64,000 nucleotides of DNA from assembly GCF_965139615.1 (NCBI RefSeq), contig NZ_CBCSIQ010000009.1, positions 62,001 through 126,000 on the forward strand. The letters run 5' to 3'. The stretch comes from Kerstersia similis (GTDB lineage: Bacteria; Pseudomonadota; Gammaproteobacteria; Burkholderiales; Burkholderiaceae_B). Of the stretch, positions 1 to 7,339 are shown piece by piece. The notes under the pieces were generated by a model. It saw nothing but the letters and a program-made list of their open reading frames with translations, made no database searches and was not told the origin of the DNA. The translations under genes and the position numbers were made by a program. Numbering within the stretch: the stretch's first letter is position 1; the number at the start of each line of letters is the position of its first letter.

Positions 1-1980
1 ACGATTTCCATGCAAGTGGCGCGCTTGCTGGATCCGCATCCCCGTACCCTATCCGGAAAGCTGCGCCAGGTCTGGCGCACGCTACAGCTCGAGTGGCATT
101 TTTCCAAGGAAGAGATTCTTGAGCTGTACCTGAACCGTGCGCCCTTTGGCGGCGTGCTGGAAGGGGTCGCGGCGGCCAGCTGGACGTATCTAGGCAAGTC
201 CCCGGCGGATTTGAGCCGGGCCGAGGCCGCGCTGCTGGCCGTTTTGCCGCAGGCGCCCAGCCGCTTGCGGCCTGACCGCCATCCCGAGCTGGCAAGGCAG
301 GCGCGCGACAAGGTTCTGCAACGCATGGCCGAGCAGGGCATCTGGAGCCAGGCCCAGGTCGATGAAGCGCTGGCAGAGCCCGTCTATCTGTTTTTCCTGC
401 CCAGGCCTCAGGCGGCGCCACTGCTGGCACGCCGGCTCGTGCAGCAGCCGGGCGCCGCGCCGGTCATACGCACCACCATAGACGGCATGCTGCAATTGCG
501 TATCGAGCAGGCCATGCAGCGCTGGAAGGCCTCGTTGCCGCCACGGGTGTCGGCGGCAGTGCTGGTGATCGAGCATGACACCATGGCCGTGCGTGCCTAT
601 GCAGGATCGGTGGATTTTCTGGATGTGGCGCGCAATGGCCAGGTGGATATGGTGACGGCGACGCGTTCACCGGGTTCGACCTTGAAACCCTTTTTGTTTT
701 CGATGGCCCTGGATGAGGGCCTGATTCACTCGTCGTCCTTGCTGCAGGATGTACCGCGCCATTACGGCGAATATCGTCCGCAGAATTTTGCCGCGGATTT
801 TTCCGGTCCCGTGTCGGCGGCAGAGGCCTTGTCGCGGTCACTGAATCTGCCATCGGTGCAGCTGCTGGAGGCTTACGGGCCGGCCCGTTTTGCCGGGGAG
901 TTACGGGAAGCCGGGCTGCCTTTGCGTTTGCCGGCGCAGGCCGTGCCGAATCTGTCGCTGATTCTGGGCGGAGCGGGCAGTTCGTTGGAGCAGCTGGTGG
1001 CGGCGTACAGCATCTATGCCCGCGGTGGCCGCATGGCGGCGCCGCGCTTTGCTGCCGATGAGCCCTTGCGCGAACACCGCCTGGTATCGCCCGGCGCGGC
1101 CTGGATTACCCGGCAGGTACTGAGCGGCCGCCTGGCGCCGGATCAAGCGCCTGTCGATGCCAATGCCCTGGCCTGGAAAACCGGGACCAGTTACGGCTTT
1201 CGCGATGCCTGGGCTGTTGGCGTGGGGCCGCGCTATCTGATCGGCGTGTGGGTCGGGCGGCCGGATGGCGCCCCGGTGGCCGGGCAGTTCGGGCAGGCAG
1301 CGGCTGCGCCCCTGTTGTTCCAGGTACACCGGTTGGCGCATCGCGAGGGAGCGAGCCTGGCGCGCCAGATGGCGGCGGCCGCGCCGCCGGCCGTGGGGGT
1401 GGCGCGTATTTGCTGGCCCCTGGGGCAGCCCATGCCCGAAGGCAGCCCGGATTGCCGGCAGGTGCGGCAGGCCTGGGTGCTCGATGGTGTGACGCCGCCG
1501 ACCTTGCTGGCTGGGGATCAGCGGCCGGGTACGGGCCTGCTGCTGGATTACTGGCTTGCGCCTTCAGGGCGGCGGGTGGCGGCAGATTGCCCGGGTGCGC
1601 AGCCTGCTCGCATGGTGGCCTGGCCCTTGCCGCTGGAGCCTTGGCTGCCGCGCCAGGAGCGCTTGCTGGCGCGCTTGCCCGCCGTGGATCAGGCCTGCCC
1701 GCCGCCGGCGCTGGAGACGGGGACGCCGCTGGTGATTCTGGGCGTGCGGGAGGGGGATCGCCTGCGTCGTCCCGCGCGCAGCCGCGCGCCCGTGACCTTG
1801 AACCTGAGCGTCCTGGGGGGCAGTGGCCAGCGCTGGTGGTATATGAACGGGAATCCGATGCCGGAACAGGAGCTTGCCGGGCTGCTGAAAGTGGTCCTGC
1901 AGCGGCCCGGCCGCTACCGGATCAGCCTGCTGGACGAGGCTGGGCAGACGGCTAGCGTGAGTTTCGAAGTTGTCGAGTAG
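1..1980 (+). CDS. pbpC: Penicillin-binding protein 1C, 5'-truncated by the window edge
   Basis: This is the 3' part of a bifunctional peptidoglycan glycosyltransferase/transpeptidase of the PBP1C family, an inner-membrane enzyme with its catalytic domains in the periplasm. The frame is open from base 1, and the first residues (TISMQVARLLDPH) match the middle of a GT51 domain, so the start codon and membrane anchor lie upstream. The methionine at base 10 is internal. Counted from that methionine, the transpeptidase domain shows the SxxK motif (STLK, serine near residue 223), SLN in place of SxN, and KTG near residue 390. A beta-rich C-terminal domain of the BiPBP_C type follows. Family assignment is secure. 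The usual alpha-2-macroglobulin neighbour would lie outside the window. Confidence 0.93.
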   Translation, partial: TISMQVARLLDPHPRTLSGKLRQVWRTLQLEWHFSKEEILELYLNRAPFGGVLEGVAAASWTYLGKSPADLSRAEAALLAVLPQAPSRLRPDRHPELARQARDKVLQRMAEQGIWSQAQVDEALAEPVYLFFLPRPQAAPLLARRLVQQPGAAPVIRTTIDGMLQLRIEQAMQRWKASLPPRVSAAVLVIEHDTMAVRAYAGSVDFLDVARNGQVDMVTATRSPGSTLKPFLFSMALDEGLIHSSSLLQDVPRHYGEYRPQNFAADFSGPVSAAEALSRSLNLPSVQLLEAYGPARFAGELREAGLPLRLPAQAVPNLSLILGGAGSSLEQLVAAYSIYARGGRMAAPRFAADEPLREHRLVSPGAAWITRQVLSGRLAPDQAPVDANALAWKTGTSYGFRDAWAVGVGPRYLIGVWVGRPDGAPVAGQFGQAAAAPLLFQVHRLAHREGASLARQMAAAAPPAVGVARICWPLGQPMPEGSPDCRQVRQAWVLDGVTPPTLLAGDQRPGTGLLLDYWLAPSGRRVAADCPGAQPARMVAWPLPLEPWLPRQERLLARLPAVDQACPPPALETGTPLVILGVREGDRLRRPARSRAPVTLNLSVLGGSGQRWWYMNGNPMPEQELAGLLKVVLQRPGRYRISLLDEAGQTASVSFEVVE

Positions 1981-1987
1981 CGGCGCT

Positions 1988-2011
1988 GGCCGTCAACGCT
2001 TGCTGACGGCC
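1988..2011 (+). terminator. Hairpin after pbpC, weak terminator candidate
   Basis: A perfect 8-bp inverted repeat (GGCCGTCA and TGACGGCC) with an 8-nt loop starts eight bases after the pbpC stop. No T-run follows, so intrinsic termination is doubtful. It may be a 3'-end stabilising hairpin. Confidence 0.35.
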
Positions 2012-2212
2012 TGATGGGGGGCAGCGGGACGCGAGGCTGTCGGGATGGCAGGCCGGCCTGTCTGCCTGGGCAGGGCATTAGAAAATAGGAAAAGCGTCGT
2101 TCGATTTTTCGCGGGGTCTGGGTAGCATGGTGCTTCGCCTTGTTGCCCGGGATGGCCTTCCGGTGTGGCCTGGCTTTTCCGATTTTGTTGTGGAATAAGG
2201 TCTTACGCCGTT

Positions 2213-2800
2213 ATGTCTATCATCGCGATAGCGGGCAGCCCCTCGGCCCGCTCACGTTCAAATGCCTTGTTGCGTTATACCGCGCAGGCGCTGGCGCAGC
2301 AGCATGGTGCTGTGGATAGCCTGAGCTTGCGCGACATCAGCGCGGAAGATCTCGTGCATGGGAATTATGCCGGGCAGGATGCACTCCGGTTACGCCAGCG
2401 CGTCGCGCCGGCCCGTGTCGTGCTGATCGCCACACCGGTTTACAAGGCGTCGTTCGCGGGCGGGCTCAAGGCCTTGCTGGATCTGCTGGACCAGACGGCG
2501 CTGGCGGGCAAGATTGTGCTGCCCCTGGCCACCGGCGGCAGCGCTGCGCACTTGCTGGCGCTGGAGTACAGCCTCAAGCCCGTGCTCTCCGCGCTCGGGG
2601 CGCGCCATATCCTGGCCGGGGTGTACGCGACCGAGGCCCAGGTGAAGGTGGATGAGCACGGCCAGGCGCAGTTCGATGACAGCATCCGGGAACGCCTGGA
2701 TGCCGCTATCGCCGCTGTCAGCCAGCTGTTGCCGGCGCCGGAGCCACAGCCTTCCTACGATCTGGGGCACCTGGCGAGCCAGCTGCAGCTGGCAGTCTGA
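2213..2800 (+). CDS. ssuE: NAD(P)H-dependent FMN reductase, SsuE type
   Basis: A 195-residue flavodoxin-fold reductase that makes free FMNH2. In the SsuE family this supports the alkanesulfonate monooxygenase SsuD. The N-terminus carries the family's IAIAGSPS phosphate-binding loop right after the start. The ATG at 2213 was chosen because the protein opens directly with this beta strand and a purine-rich AATAAGG lies upstream; the upstream in-frame extension has no family similarity. It is followed after about 100 bases by the ssuF-like gene, but ssuADCB are not here. Because a flavin-dependent hydroxylase without its own reductase (hpaB) lies nearby, the FMNH2 may serve other enzymes too; that is inference. 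Confidence 0.85.
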   Translation: MSIIAIAGSPSARSRSNALLRYTAQALAQQHGAVDSLSLRDISAEDLVHGNYAGQDALRLRQRVAPARVVLIATPVYKASFAGGLKALLDLLDQTALAGKIVLPLATGGSAAHLLALEYSLKPVLSALGARHILAGVYATEAQVKVDEHGQAQFDDSIRERLDAAIAAVSQLLPAPEPQPSYDLGHLASQLQLAV

Positions 2801-2901
2801 GTAGCTATAGATTTTCCCCCACCCATGCTGCATGGCAGTGCGCAGCATCCTGGCGCTTGCCGGCCGCAGGCGTTTGCCGTTCTTCCCGCAGGAGTGAAAC
2901 C

Positions 2902-3117
2902 ATGTCCGTGTCTTCCATCAATGCCCGTAATCAGTTCCGTGGCAAGGTCAAAGCCTTGATCCTTGGCCCGGTCGTATCCGAAGTGGAAATCGAAACGCCA
3001 GCCGGCATTGTCACCTCGGTGATCACGACCCGGTCTGTTCATGACCTGGGCCTGGAAATCGGTACCGATGTGCTGGCCTTTGTCAAAGCCACCGAGGTGT
3101 CGGTCGCCAAGCTGTAA
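2902..3117 (+). CDS. ssuF: Small TOBE-domain molybdopterin/molybdate-binding protein, SsuF-like
   Basis: A 71-residue protein that is a single TOBE (Mop) domain. It begins ISARNQ-like (SINARNQFRGKV) and shows the VSEVEIETPAGIVTSVIT strand pattern of molbindins. Such proteins bind oxyanions or molybdopterin in the cytoplasm. Pseudomonas ssuEADCBF operons end with a protein of this size and type (SsuF). The ATG is preceded by CAGGAG at good spacing, and an upstream in-frame methionine is rejected for lack of similarity. It sits alone behind ssuE with a strong terminator after it. Its role in sulfonate use is not biochemically clear even in the model species. Confidence 0.8.
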   Translation: MSVSSINARNQFRGKVKALILGPVVSEVEIETPAGIVTSVITTRSVHDLGLEIGTDVLAFVKATEVSVAKL

Positions 3118-3140
3118 GTCAGGCCTATTTTCTGCCTGCC

Positions 3141-3170
3141 CCGGCCCGCGTGCTTTGCGGGCCGGTTTTT
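3141..3170 (+). terminator. Intrinsic terminator after ssuE-ssuF
   Basis: A perfect 9-bp GC stem (CCGGCCCGC and GCGGGCCGG) with a 7-nt loop is followed by five T residues, 24 bases after the ssuF stop. It separates the ssu pair from the HPA island. Confidence 0.9.
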
Positions 3171-3439
3171 GTTCTATGCTGGGGGCAGGAATGAGGTTCA
3201 GACCAATTGCCTGAGCAGCAGACGGAAGGACTGAGGGTTTTCCCTCGGTTCATGGAAAAGTGCAATGATTGTCCGGAATATTGCATTCCAGCGGCATCAT
3301 TAACATATTTATAATCTCCTCGTAATCTGCCAGGGATACCTGTTTGATAGCGGCAACCAGCTGTCATATAAAGGTTTTCCATATTCCTGGCTTGCCTGGC
3401 CGCCCATTTTCCACAGCGGCCATTTATACGGAGACAGAT
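3171..3439 (+). promoter_or_regulatory. Promoter region of the C2/C1 hydroxylase operon
   Basis: This AT-rich gap holds a TATAAT at 3310-3315 without a convincing -35 box at normal spacing, as expected for an activator-dependent promoter. Upstream are two dyads: TTTTCC/GGAAAA (3238-3259) and TGCAAT/ATTGCA (3261-3285). These are candidate sites for the AraC-type regulator. A sequence at 3300-3312 matches 11 of 13 positions of the palindrome seen upstream of hpaG1 (TTAACATGTTAAT) and overlaps the TATAAT, so repression by HpaR is possible. The elements are seen in the sequence; their functions are inferred. Confidence 0.45.
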
Positions 3440-4615
3440 ATGGAAAACACAATTTCCAATCCGATGCTGGAGAAGGTCAAGGCGCTGCTGCCGGAGATCG
3501 CTTCGCGTGCGGCCCAGGCTGAACATGACCGTCAGGTACCGGCTGAAAACATTGCGCTGCTCAAGGGCATCGGCCTGAACCGCGCTTTCTTGCCCAAGGC
3601 CTACGGTGGCCTGGAAATGTCCTTGCCGGATTTCGCCCAGTGCATCGTGACCCTGGCCGGCGCTTGCGCCAGCACCGCCTGGGCGTTCAGCCTGCTGTGC
3701 ACCCACAATCACCAGCTGGCCATGTTCCCCAAGCAGCTGCAGGACGAAGTCTGGGGCGAAAACCCTGACGCGACGGCCAGCAGCAGCATTGCGCCCTTTG
3801 GCAAGATCGAAGAAGTCGAAGGCGGCGTGCTGTTCAGCGGTCGCATGGGCTGGAGCAGCGGCTGTGATCACGCCGAATGGGCCATCATGGGCTTCCATCG
3901 CTTGAACGAAGCCGGCGAAAAAATCTACTGTTTCGCCGTGTTGCCGCGCAAGGATTATGAAATCCTGGACGACTGGTACGCCATCGGCATGCGTGGCAGC
4001 GGCTCCAAGACCCTGGTGGTGGACAAGGCCTTCGTGCCCAATCATCGTATCCAGGCAGCCAAGGACATGATGGAAGGCAAGTCTGCCGGTTTCGGTCTGT
4101 ACCCGGACAGCAAGATTTTCTATACGCCGTATCGTCCGTACTTCGCCAGCGGCTTTTCCGCCATCAGCCTGGGCGTGGCCGAGCGTATGCTGGAAGCCTT
4201 CAAGGAAAAGACCAAGACCCGCGTGCGTGCCTATACTGGCGCGACGGTGGGCAATTCCGTGCCGGCCCTGATGCGCCTGGCCGAATCGACCCATCAGGTG
4301 GCTGCGGCGCGCGCGCTGCTGGAAAAGACCTGGGAAGAGCACCGCGAGCACGGCGCTGCCAAGCGCTACCCGACGCGTGAAACGCTGACGTTCTGGCGTA
4401 CCAATCAGGCCTATGCGGTGAAGATGTGCATTGAAGCCGTGGATCGCCTGTTCGCGGCGGCTGGTGGCGGTGCCTGGTTCGAAACCAATGAGATGCAGCG
4501 TCTGTTCCGTGACAGCCACATGACGGGTGCTCACGCTTACACCGACTACGATGTCTGCGCTCAGATTCTGGGCCGTGAATTGATGGGCCTGGATCCCGAT
4601 CCTACCCTGACCTGA
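3440..4615 (+). CDS. 4-hydroxyphenylacetate 3-hydroxylase, oxygenase component (C2 type, acyl-CoA dehydrogenase fold)
   Basis: A 391-residue flavin-dependent monooxygenase that takes reduced flavin and O2 to convert HPA to 3,4-dihydroxyphenylacetate (homoprotocatechuate). From memory the sequence closely follows the Acinetobacter baumannii C2 protein throughout, including GGLEMSLPDFA, WAFSLLCTH, SSSIAPFGK, GWSSGCDHAE, KDMMEGKSAGFGLYPDSK and the C-terminal YDVCAQILGRELMG. It belongs to the group D, acyl-CoA-dehydrogenase-fold hydroxylases and is unrelated in fold details to HpaB-only systems. The ATG follows GGAGAC at good spacing; the in-frame extension upstream is non-homologous. Its reductase C1 follows after 169 bases. 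A second, HpaB-type HPA hydroxylase is encoded at 7340-8926. Confidence 0.93.
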   Translation: MENTISNPMLEKVKALLPEIASRAAQAEHDRQVPAENIALLKGIGLNRAFLPKAYGGLEMSLPDFAQCIVTLAGACASTAWAFSLLCTHNHQLAMFPKQLQDEVWGENPDATASSSIAPFGKIEEVEGGVLFSGRMGWSSGCDHAEWAIMGFHRLNEAGEKIYCFAVLPRKDYEILDDWYAIGMRGSGSKTLVVDKAFVPNHRIQAAKDMMEGKSAGFGLYPDSKIFYTPYRPYFASGFSAISLGVAERMLEAFKEKTKTRVRAYTGATVGNSVPALMRLAESTHQVAAARALLEKTWEEHREHGAAKRYPTRETLTFWRTNQAYAVKMCIEAVDRLFAAAGGGAWFETNEMQRLFRDSHMTGAHAYTDYDVCAQILGRELMGLDPDPTLT

Positions 4616-4784
4616 TGTGATGTACCGCGCCGCGGCCGGCCTGGCCGTGCTGCCGCCGCCAGGCGGCGTGTGACAGGCCGGTGGTTGGCGCACCAGGACT
4701 GCCTGCTTGCCGCAGGCAGTCGTTTTCCATCTTGGAGGCGCAGCCGCAACGGGCGCCGCATGCCATGGATGGCAAGGAGACGAT

Positions 4785-5744
4785 ATGACACAAGCCACTC
4801 AGACGGGCACTTCGGTTGACCCGCGAGTCCTGCGCCGCGCGCTGGGCAACTTTGCCACGGGCGTGACGATAGTCACGGCCACTTCGCCCGCCGGCGAACG
4901 CACGGGCGTGACCGCCAACAGCTTCAACTCGGTGTCGCTGGACCCGCCCCTGGTGCTGTGGAGCCTGGACAAGCGTTCGGGCAGCTGCGCGGTGTTCGAG
5001 CAGGCCAGTCATTTCGCCGTCAATATCCTGGCGTCGGACCAGATCCCGCTGTCGAATCAGTTTGCCCGTCCCAATACGGATAAATTCGCTGGCGTGGCGC
5101 TGCGCGAAGGCCATGGCGGCAGTTTGTTGCTGGAGGGTTGCGCCGCCAGTTTCCAGTGCGAAAAGCATCAGGTTGTTGATGCCGGCGACCACTGGATTCT
5201 GATTGGCCGCGTGCTGGAATTCGAAGATGGCGGCCAGGCGCCGCTGCTCTATCACCAGGGCGCTTATTCCATGGTGTTGCCGCACCCGCACGGCGCGCGT
5301 GGCGAGAACGCCGCGCCGCAGTTGCCCAGCGGCTATCAGTCACGCCTGCGTGACAACTACTATTACCTGATGACCCAGGCCGTGCGTCGCTATCAGGAAG
5401 ATTATCAACCGGAACAGCTCAAGACCGGCTGGCGTGCTGGCGAAGCCCGCCTGCTGATGGTGCTGGATCCGGCTCAGCCCTTGAGCCTGGGCGCACTGGT
5501 ACGCGAAGCCGATATGCCGGCGCGCGAGATCGACGGCGCCCTGGCCTTGTTGCGCGAGCGTGGCCTGGTGCAGGATGCTGCGGACGGCGTGTTGCTGACG
5601 GAGGCCGGTGCGGCCGAAGCCAAGGCGGTCTGGGAAGTGGCTCAGGCGCAGCAGGAGCGGGTATTCGGCCGTTTCAGCCCGGCGCAAATGCATGCGTTCC
5701 GCACGGTGCTGGCTGCGGTTATCGACTCCCAGCCTCAGTCCTGA
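4785..5744 (+). CDS. 4-hydroxyphenylacetate 3-hydroxylase, flavin reductase component (C1) with C-terminal MarR-like domain
   Basis: A 319-residue NADH:FMN oxidoreductase. Residues about 15-170 form the split-barrel flavin reductase domain (RRALGNFATGVTIVTA, TGVTANSFNSVSLDPPL). Residues about 190-315 form a winged-helix MarR-like domain. In the A. baumannii enzyme the matching C-terminal domain is autoinhibitory, and HPA binding relieves the block, so NADH is not wasted without substrate. The start follows AAGGAGA. The 3' end overlaps the convergent regulator gene by 26 bp. The domain order supports a true C1 partner for the preceding oxygenase rather than an HpaC-type reductase, which is shorter and lacks the tail. 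Confidence 0.92.
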   Translation: MTQATQTGTSVDPRVLRRALGNFATGVTIVTATSPAGERTGVTANSFNSVSLDPPLVLWSLDKRSGSCAVFEQASHFAVNILASDQIPLSNQFARPNTDKFAGVALREGHGGSLLLEGCAASFQCEKHQVVDAGDHWILIGRVLEFEDGGQAPLLYHQGAYSMVLPHPHGARGENAAPQLPSGYQSRLRDNYYYLMTQAVRRYQEDYQPEQLKTGWRAGEARLLMVLDPAQPLSLGALVREADMPAREIDGALALLRERGLVQDAADGVLLTEAGAAEAKAVWEVAQAQQERVFGRFSPAQMHAFRTVLAAVIDSQPQS

Positions 5745-6678
5745 ATGCGCCTGGCGGCTGGCCCGCCAGACGATGGAAAAAACGGCTGAAATACGCAGGA
5801 TCCTTGAAGCCCAGCAAATGGGCGATTTCGGCCACCGGATGATTGGTGAAAATCAGCAGCCGTTTGGATTCCTGCAGCAGCCTTTCATTGGCCAACTGCT
5901 TGGATGAGTAGCCGGCCACGCGCCGGCAGGTTTCATTCAGGCGCAGGTCGCTGACATTGAGCAATTCGCAGTAGCGCGCAATCGGCCAGTGTTGCAGGAA
6001 ATGCTCTTCCAGCAAGGTGTTGAAGGCGCGAAACAAGGCCAGGTCGTCTTTGCGCGCCGGCGGTGCAGGCATGGACGCCGGCGCCAGCCGCAACAGGCTG
6101 ATGAAGGTCAGCTGCGCCAGCAGGCGCAGGGCCTGGGCGCGTGCCGGATGGCGCGCCTGGAACTCCACGCGCAGACGTTCGAACAGCTGGGTCAGCCCGT
6201 GGATTTCTTCGCGGTGGCGTGCATCCAGCGCGTCTATGGACAGGCAGATGGGGGCGATGGATTGACCATGCACCAGGCCGGGCTCCGCGTTCAGCAAATC
6301 GGTAATGATAGGTTGCCGGACGGTCAGGACATGGCCGCTGGCATGGTCTTCAGTGACGAAGGCATGGGCGAAGGCGGGCGGCGTCAGGAAAATCATCGGC
6401 CCGTCCAGGCGGTACAGGCTTTCATCCATATGGACGCGTACCGCACCGCTGGCTACGTAATGCACCTGGAAATAGCGGTCATGCCGGTGGACAGACATAC
6501 TGCGGCCCAGCCGGTTGGCCAGGGTATCCAGTTCGGCGTAATGGACATCCGCCTCAGCATGTTCGGCCCCGGCCAAGTGGCCGATGCCGAGATTGGGGAT
6601 GGGTTGTCCGGTCGGGATATTCATGCGGCGAACGCTGCCGGAATCCGGCGGGCCATGCATGCCCGGTGCGGCCGGCAT
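5719..6678 (-). CDS. hpaA: AraC-family activator, HpaA type (copy 1)
   Basis: A 319-residue regulator with an N-terminal cupin sensor (HRHDRYFQVHY, FAHAFVTEDHASGHVLTVR) and a C-terminal AraC helix-turn-helix domain (VAEIAHLLGFKDPAYFSRFF). The same blocks occur in E. coli HpaA, the activator of the HPA hydroxylase operon that responds to HPA. It lies 7 bp downstream of hpaR in the same direction, so the two regulators are probably cotranscribed. Its 3' end overlaps the C1 gene tail to tail. It most likely controls the C2/C1 hydroxylase operon (inference from position). A second start at the methionine 18 residues in is possible. A paralogue sits at 9117-10049. Confidence 0.88.
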   Translation of the reverse strand: MPAAPGMHGPPDSGSVRRMNIPTGQPIPNLGIGHLAGAEHAEADVHYAELDTLANRLGRSMSVHRHDRYFQVHYVASGAVRVHMDESLYRLDGPMIFLTPPAFAHAFVTEDHASGHVLTVRQPIITDLLNAEPGLVHGQSIAPICLSIDALDARHREEIHGLTQLFERLRVEFQARHPARAQALRLLAQLTFISLLRLAPASMPAPPARKDDLALFRAFNTLLEEHFLQHWPIARYCELLNVSDLRLNETCRRVAGYSSKQLANERLLQESKRLLIFTNHPVAEIAHLLGFKDPAYFSRFFHRLAGQPPGAFRTEAGSR

Positions 6679-6685
6679 AGACGCT

Positions 6686-7111
6686 TCACGGTTTGATTTG
6701 CTTGAGTTCGTCGAGCAGGTTCAGCAACTGGTCCAGTTTGTCTTTGCCGAATTGCTGTTGCAGCCTTTTGTGGTTTTGCTCGACCTCCTGCGTCATGCGC
6801 TGGTAGATGTTGCTGCCGTTGTCCGTGATGCTGACATAAATGCGTCGCTGGTCGTGCTCGGCCTTGCGTTTGCTGACCAGGCCATCGCGCTCCATGCGGT
6901 TCAGGATGCCGGTCATGCTGGGCTTGAGAATACAGACCAGGTCGGCCAGCTGGTGGCTTTCCATATCGCCGTGCTGTTCCAGCGTGCGCAGGATGCGCCA
7001 TTGCTGTTCGGTGAGGTTGTGCCGGTTGAGCGAGGGCCGGAAAAACTGCATGGATGCTTCACGGGCCTGCAGCAATGAGAGGGTAAGAAACGGACGGGTG
7101 ATGATAGACAT
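6686..7111 (-). CDS. hpaR: MarR-family repressor of homoprotocatechuate catabolism
   Basis: A 141-residue winged-helix protein that aligns with HpaR throughout (RPSLNRHNLTEQQWRILR, ILKPSMTGILNRMERDGL, the wing KRKAEHDQRRIYVSIT). HpaR dimers repress the hpaG-led meta-cleavage operon in E. coli W and are released by HPA-type ligands. Here the likely targets are the TTAACnnGTTAA palindromes between hpaG1 and the TRAP genes, 14 kb away. No such palindrome is seen in the 228 bases before hpaR itself. The gene opens a two-gene unit with hpaA copy 1. Confidence 0.93.
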   Translation of the reverse strand: MSIITRPFLTLSLLQAREASMQFFRPSLNRHNLTEQQWRILRTLEQHGDMESHQLADLVCILKPSMTGILNRMERDGLVSKRKAEHDQRRIYVSITDNGSNIYQRMTQEVEQNHKRLQQQFGKDKLDQLLNLLDELKQIKP

Positions 7112-7339
7112 GGGAGATCAGCGGAAGGGGCGCCCCTGCCGGAAGGCAGGCGGATGTGACCGGCCCGGGCACTGTTGCGCGGACCGGTGCTGGCCCGTGG
7201 TGGGGACAGTCTCCTGGGCACCGTGATACCGCCTGGCCATATGGTTTTCGCAGAATGCGTTTCTGTCAGCCAGGTGCGGCGGTGAATATCCGATTATGAC
7301 GGATTTTGCGCCGGCGTAGGGAAGAGTTCCCGCTGGTTT

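Noticed and set aside
3125..4798. Long antisense open frame opposite the C2 oxygenase gene
   Set aside because: High-G+C coding DNA often leaves long open frames on the other strand. The translation is rich in Arg/His/Gln/Ala, has no recognisable domain and covers a gene with clear homology.
7112..7339. HpaR autoregulatory operator before hpaR
   Set aside because: No TTAACnnGTTAA-like palindrome was found in this stretch, only a CCATATGG palindrome of unclear meaning.
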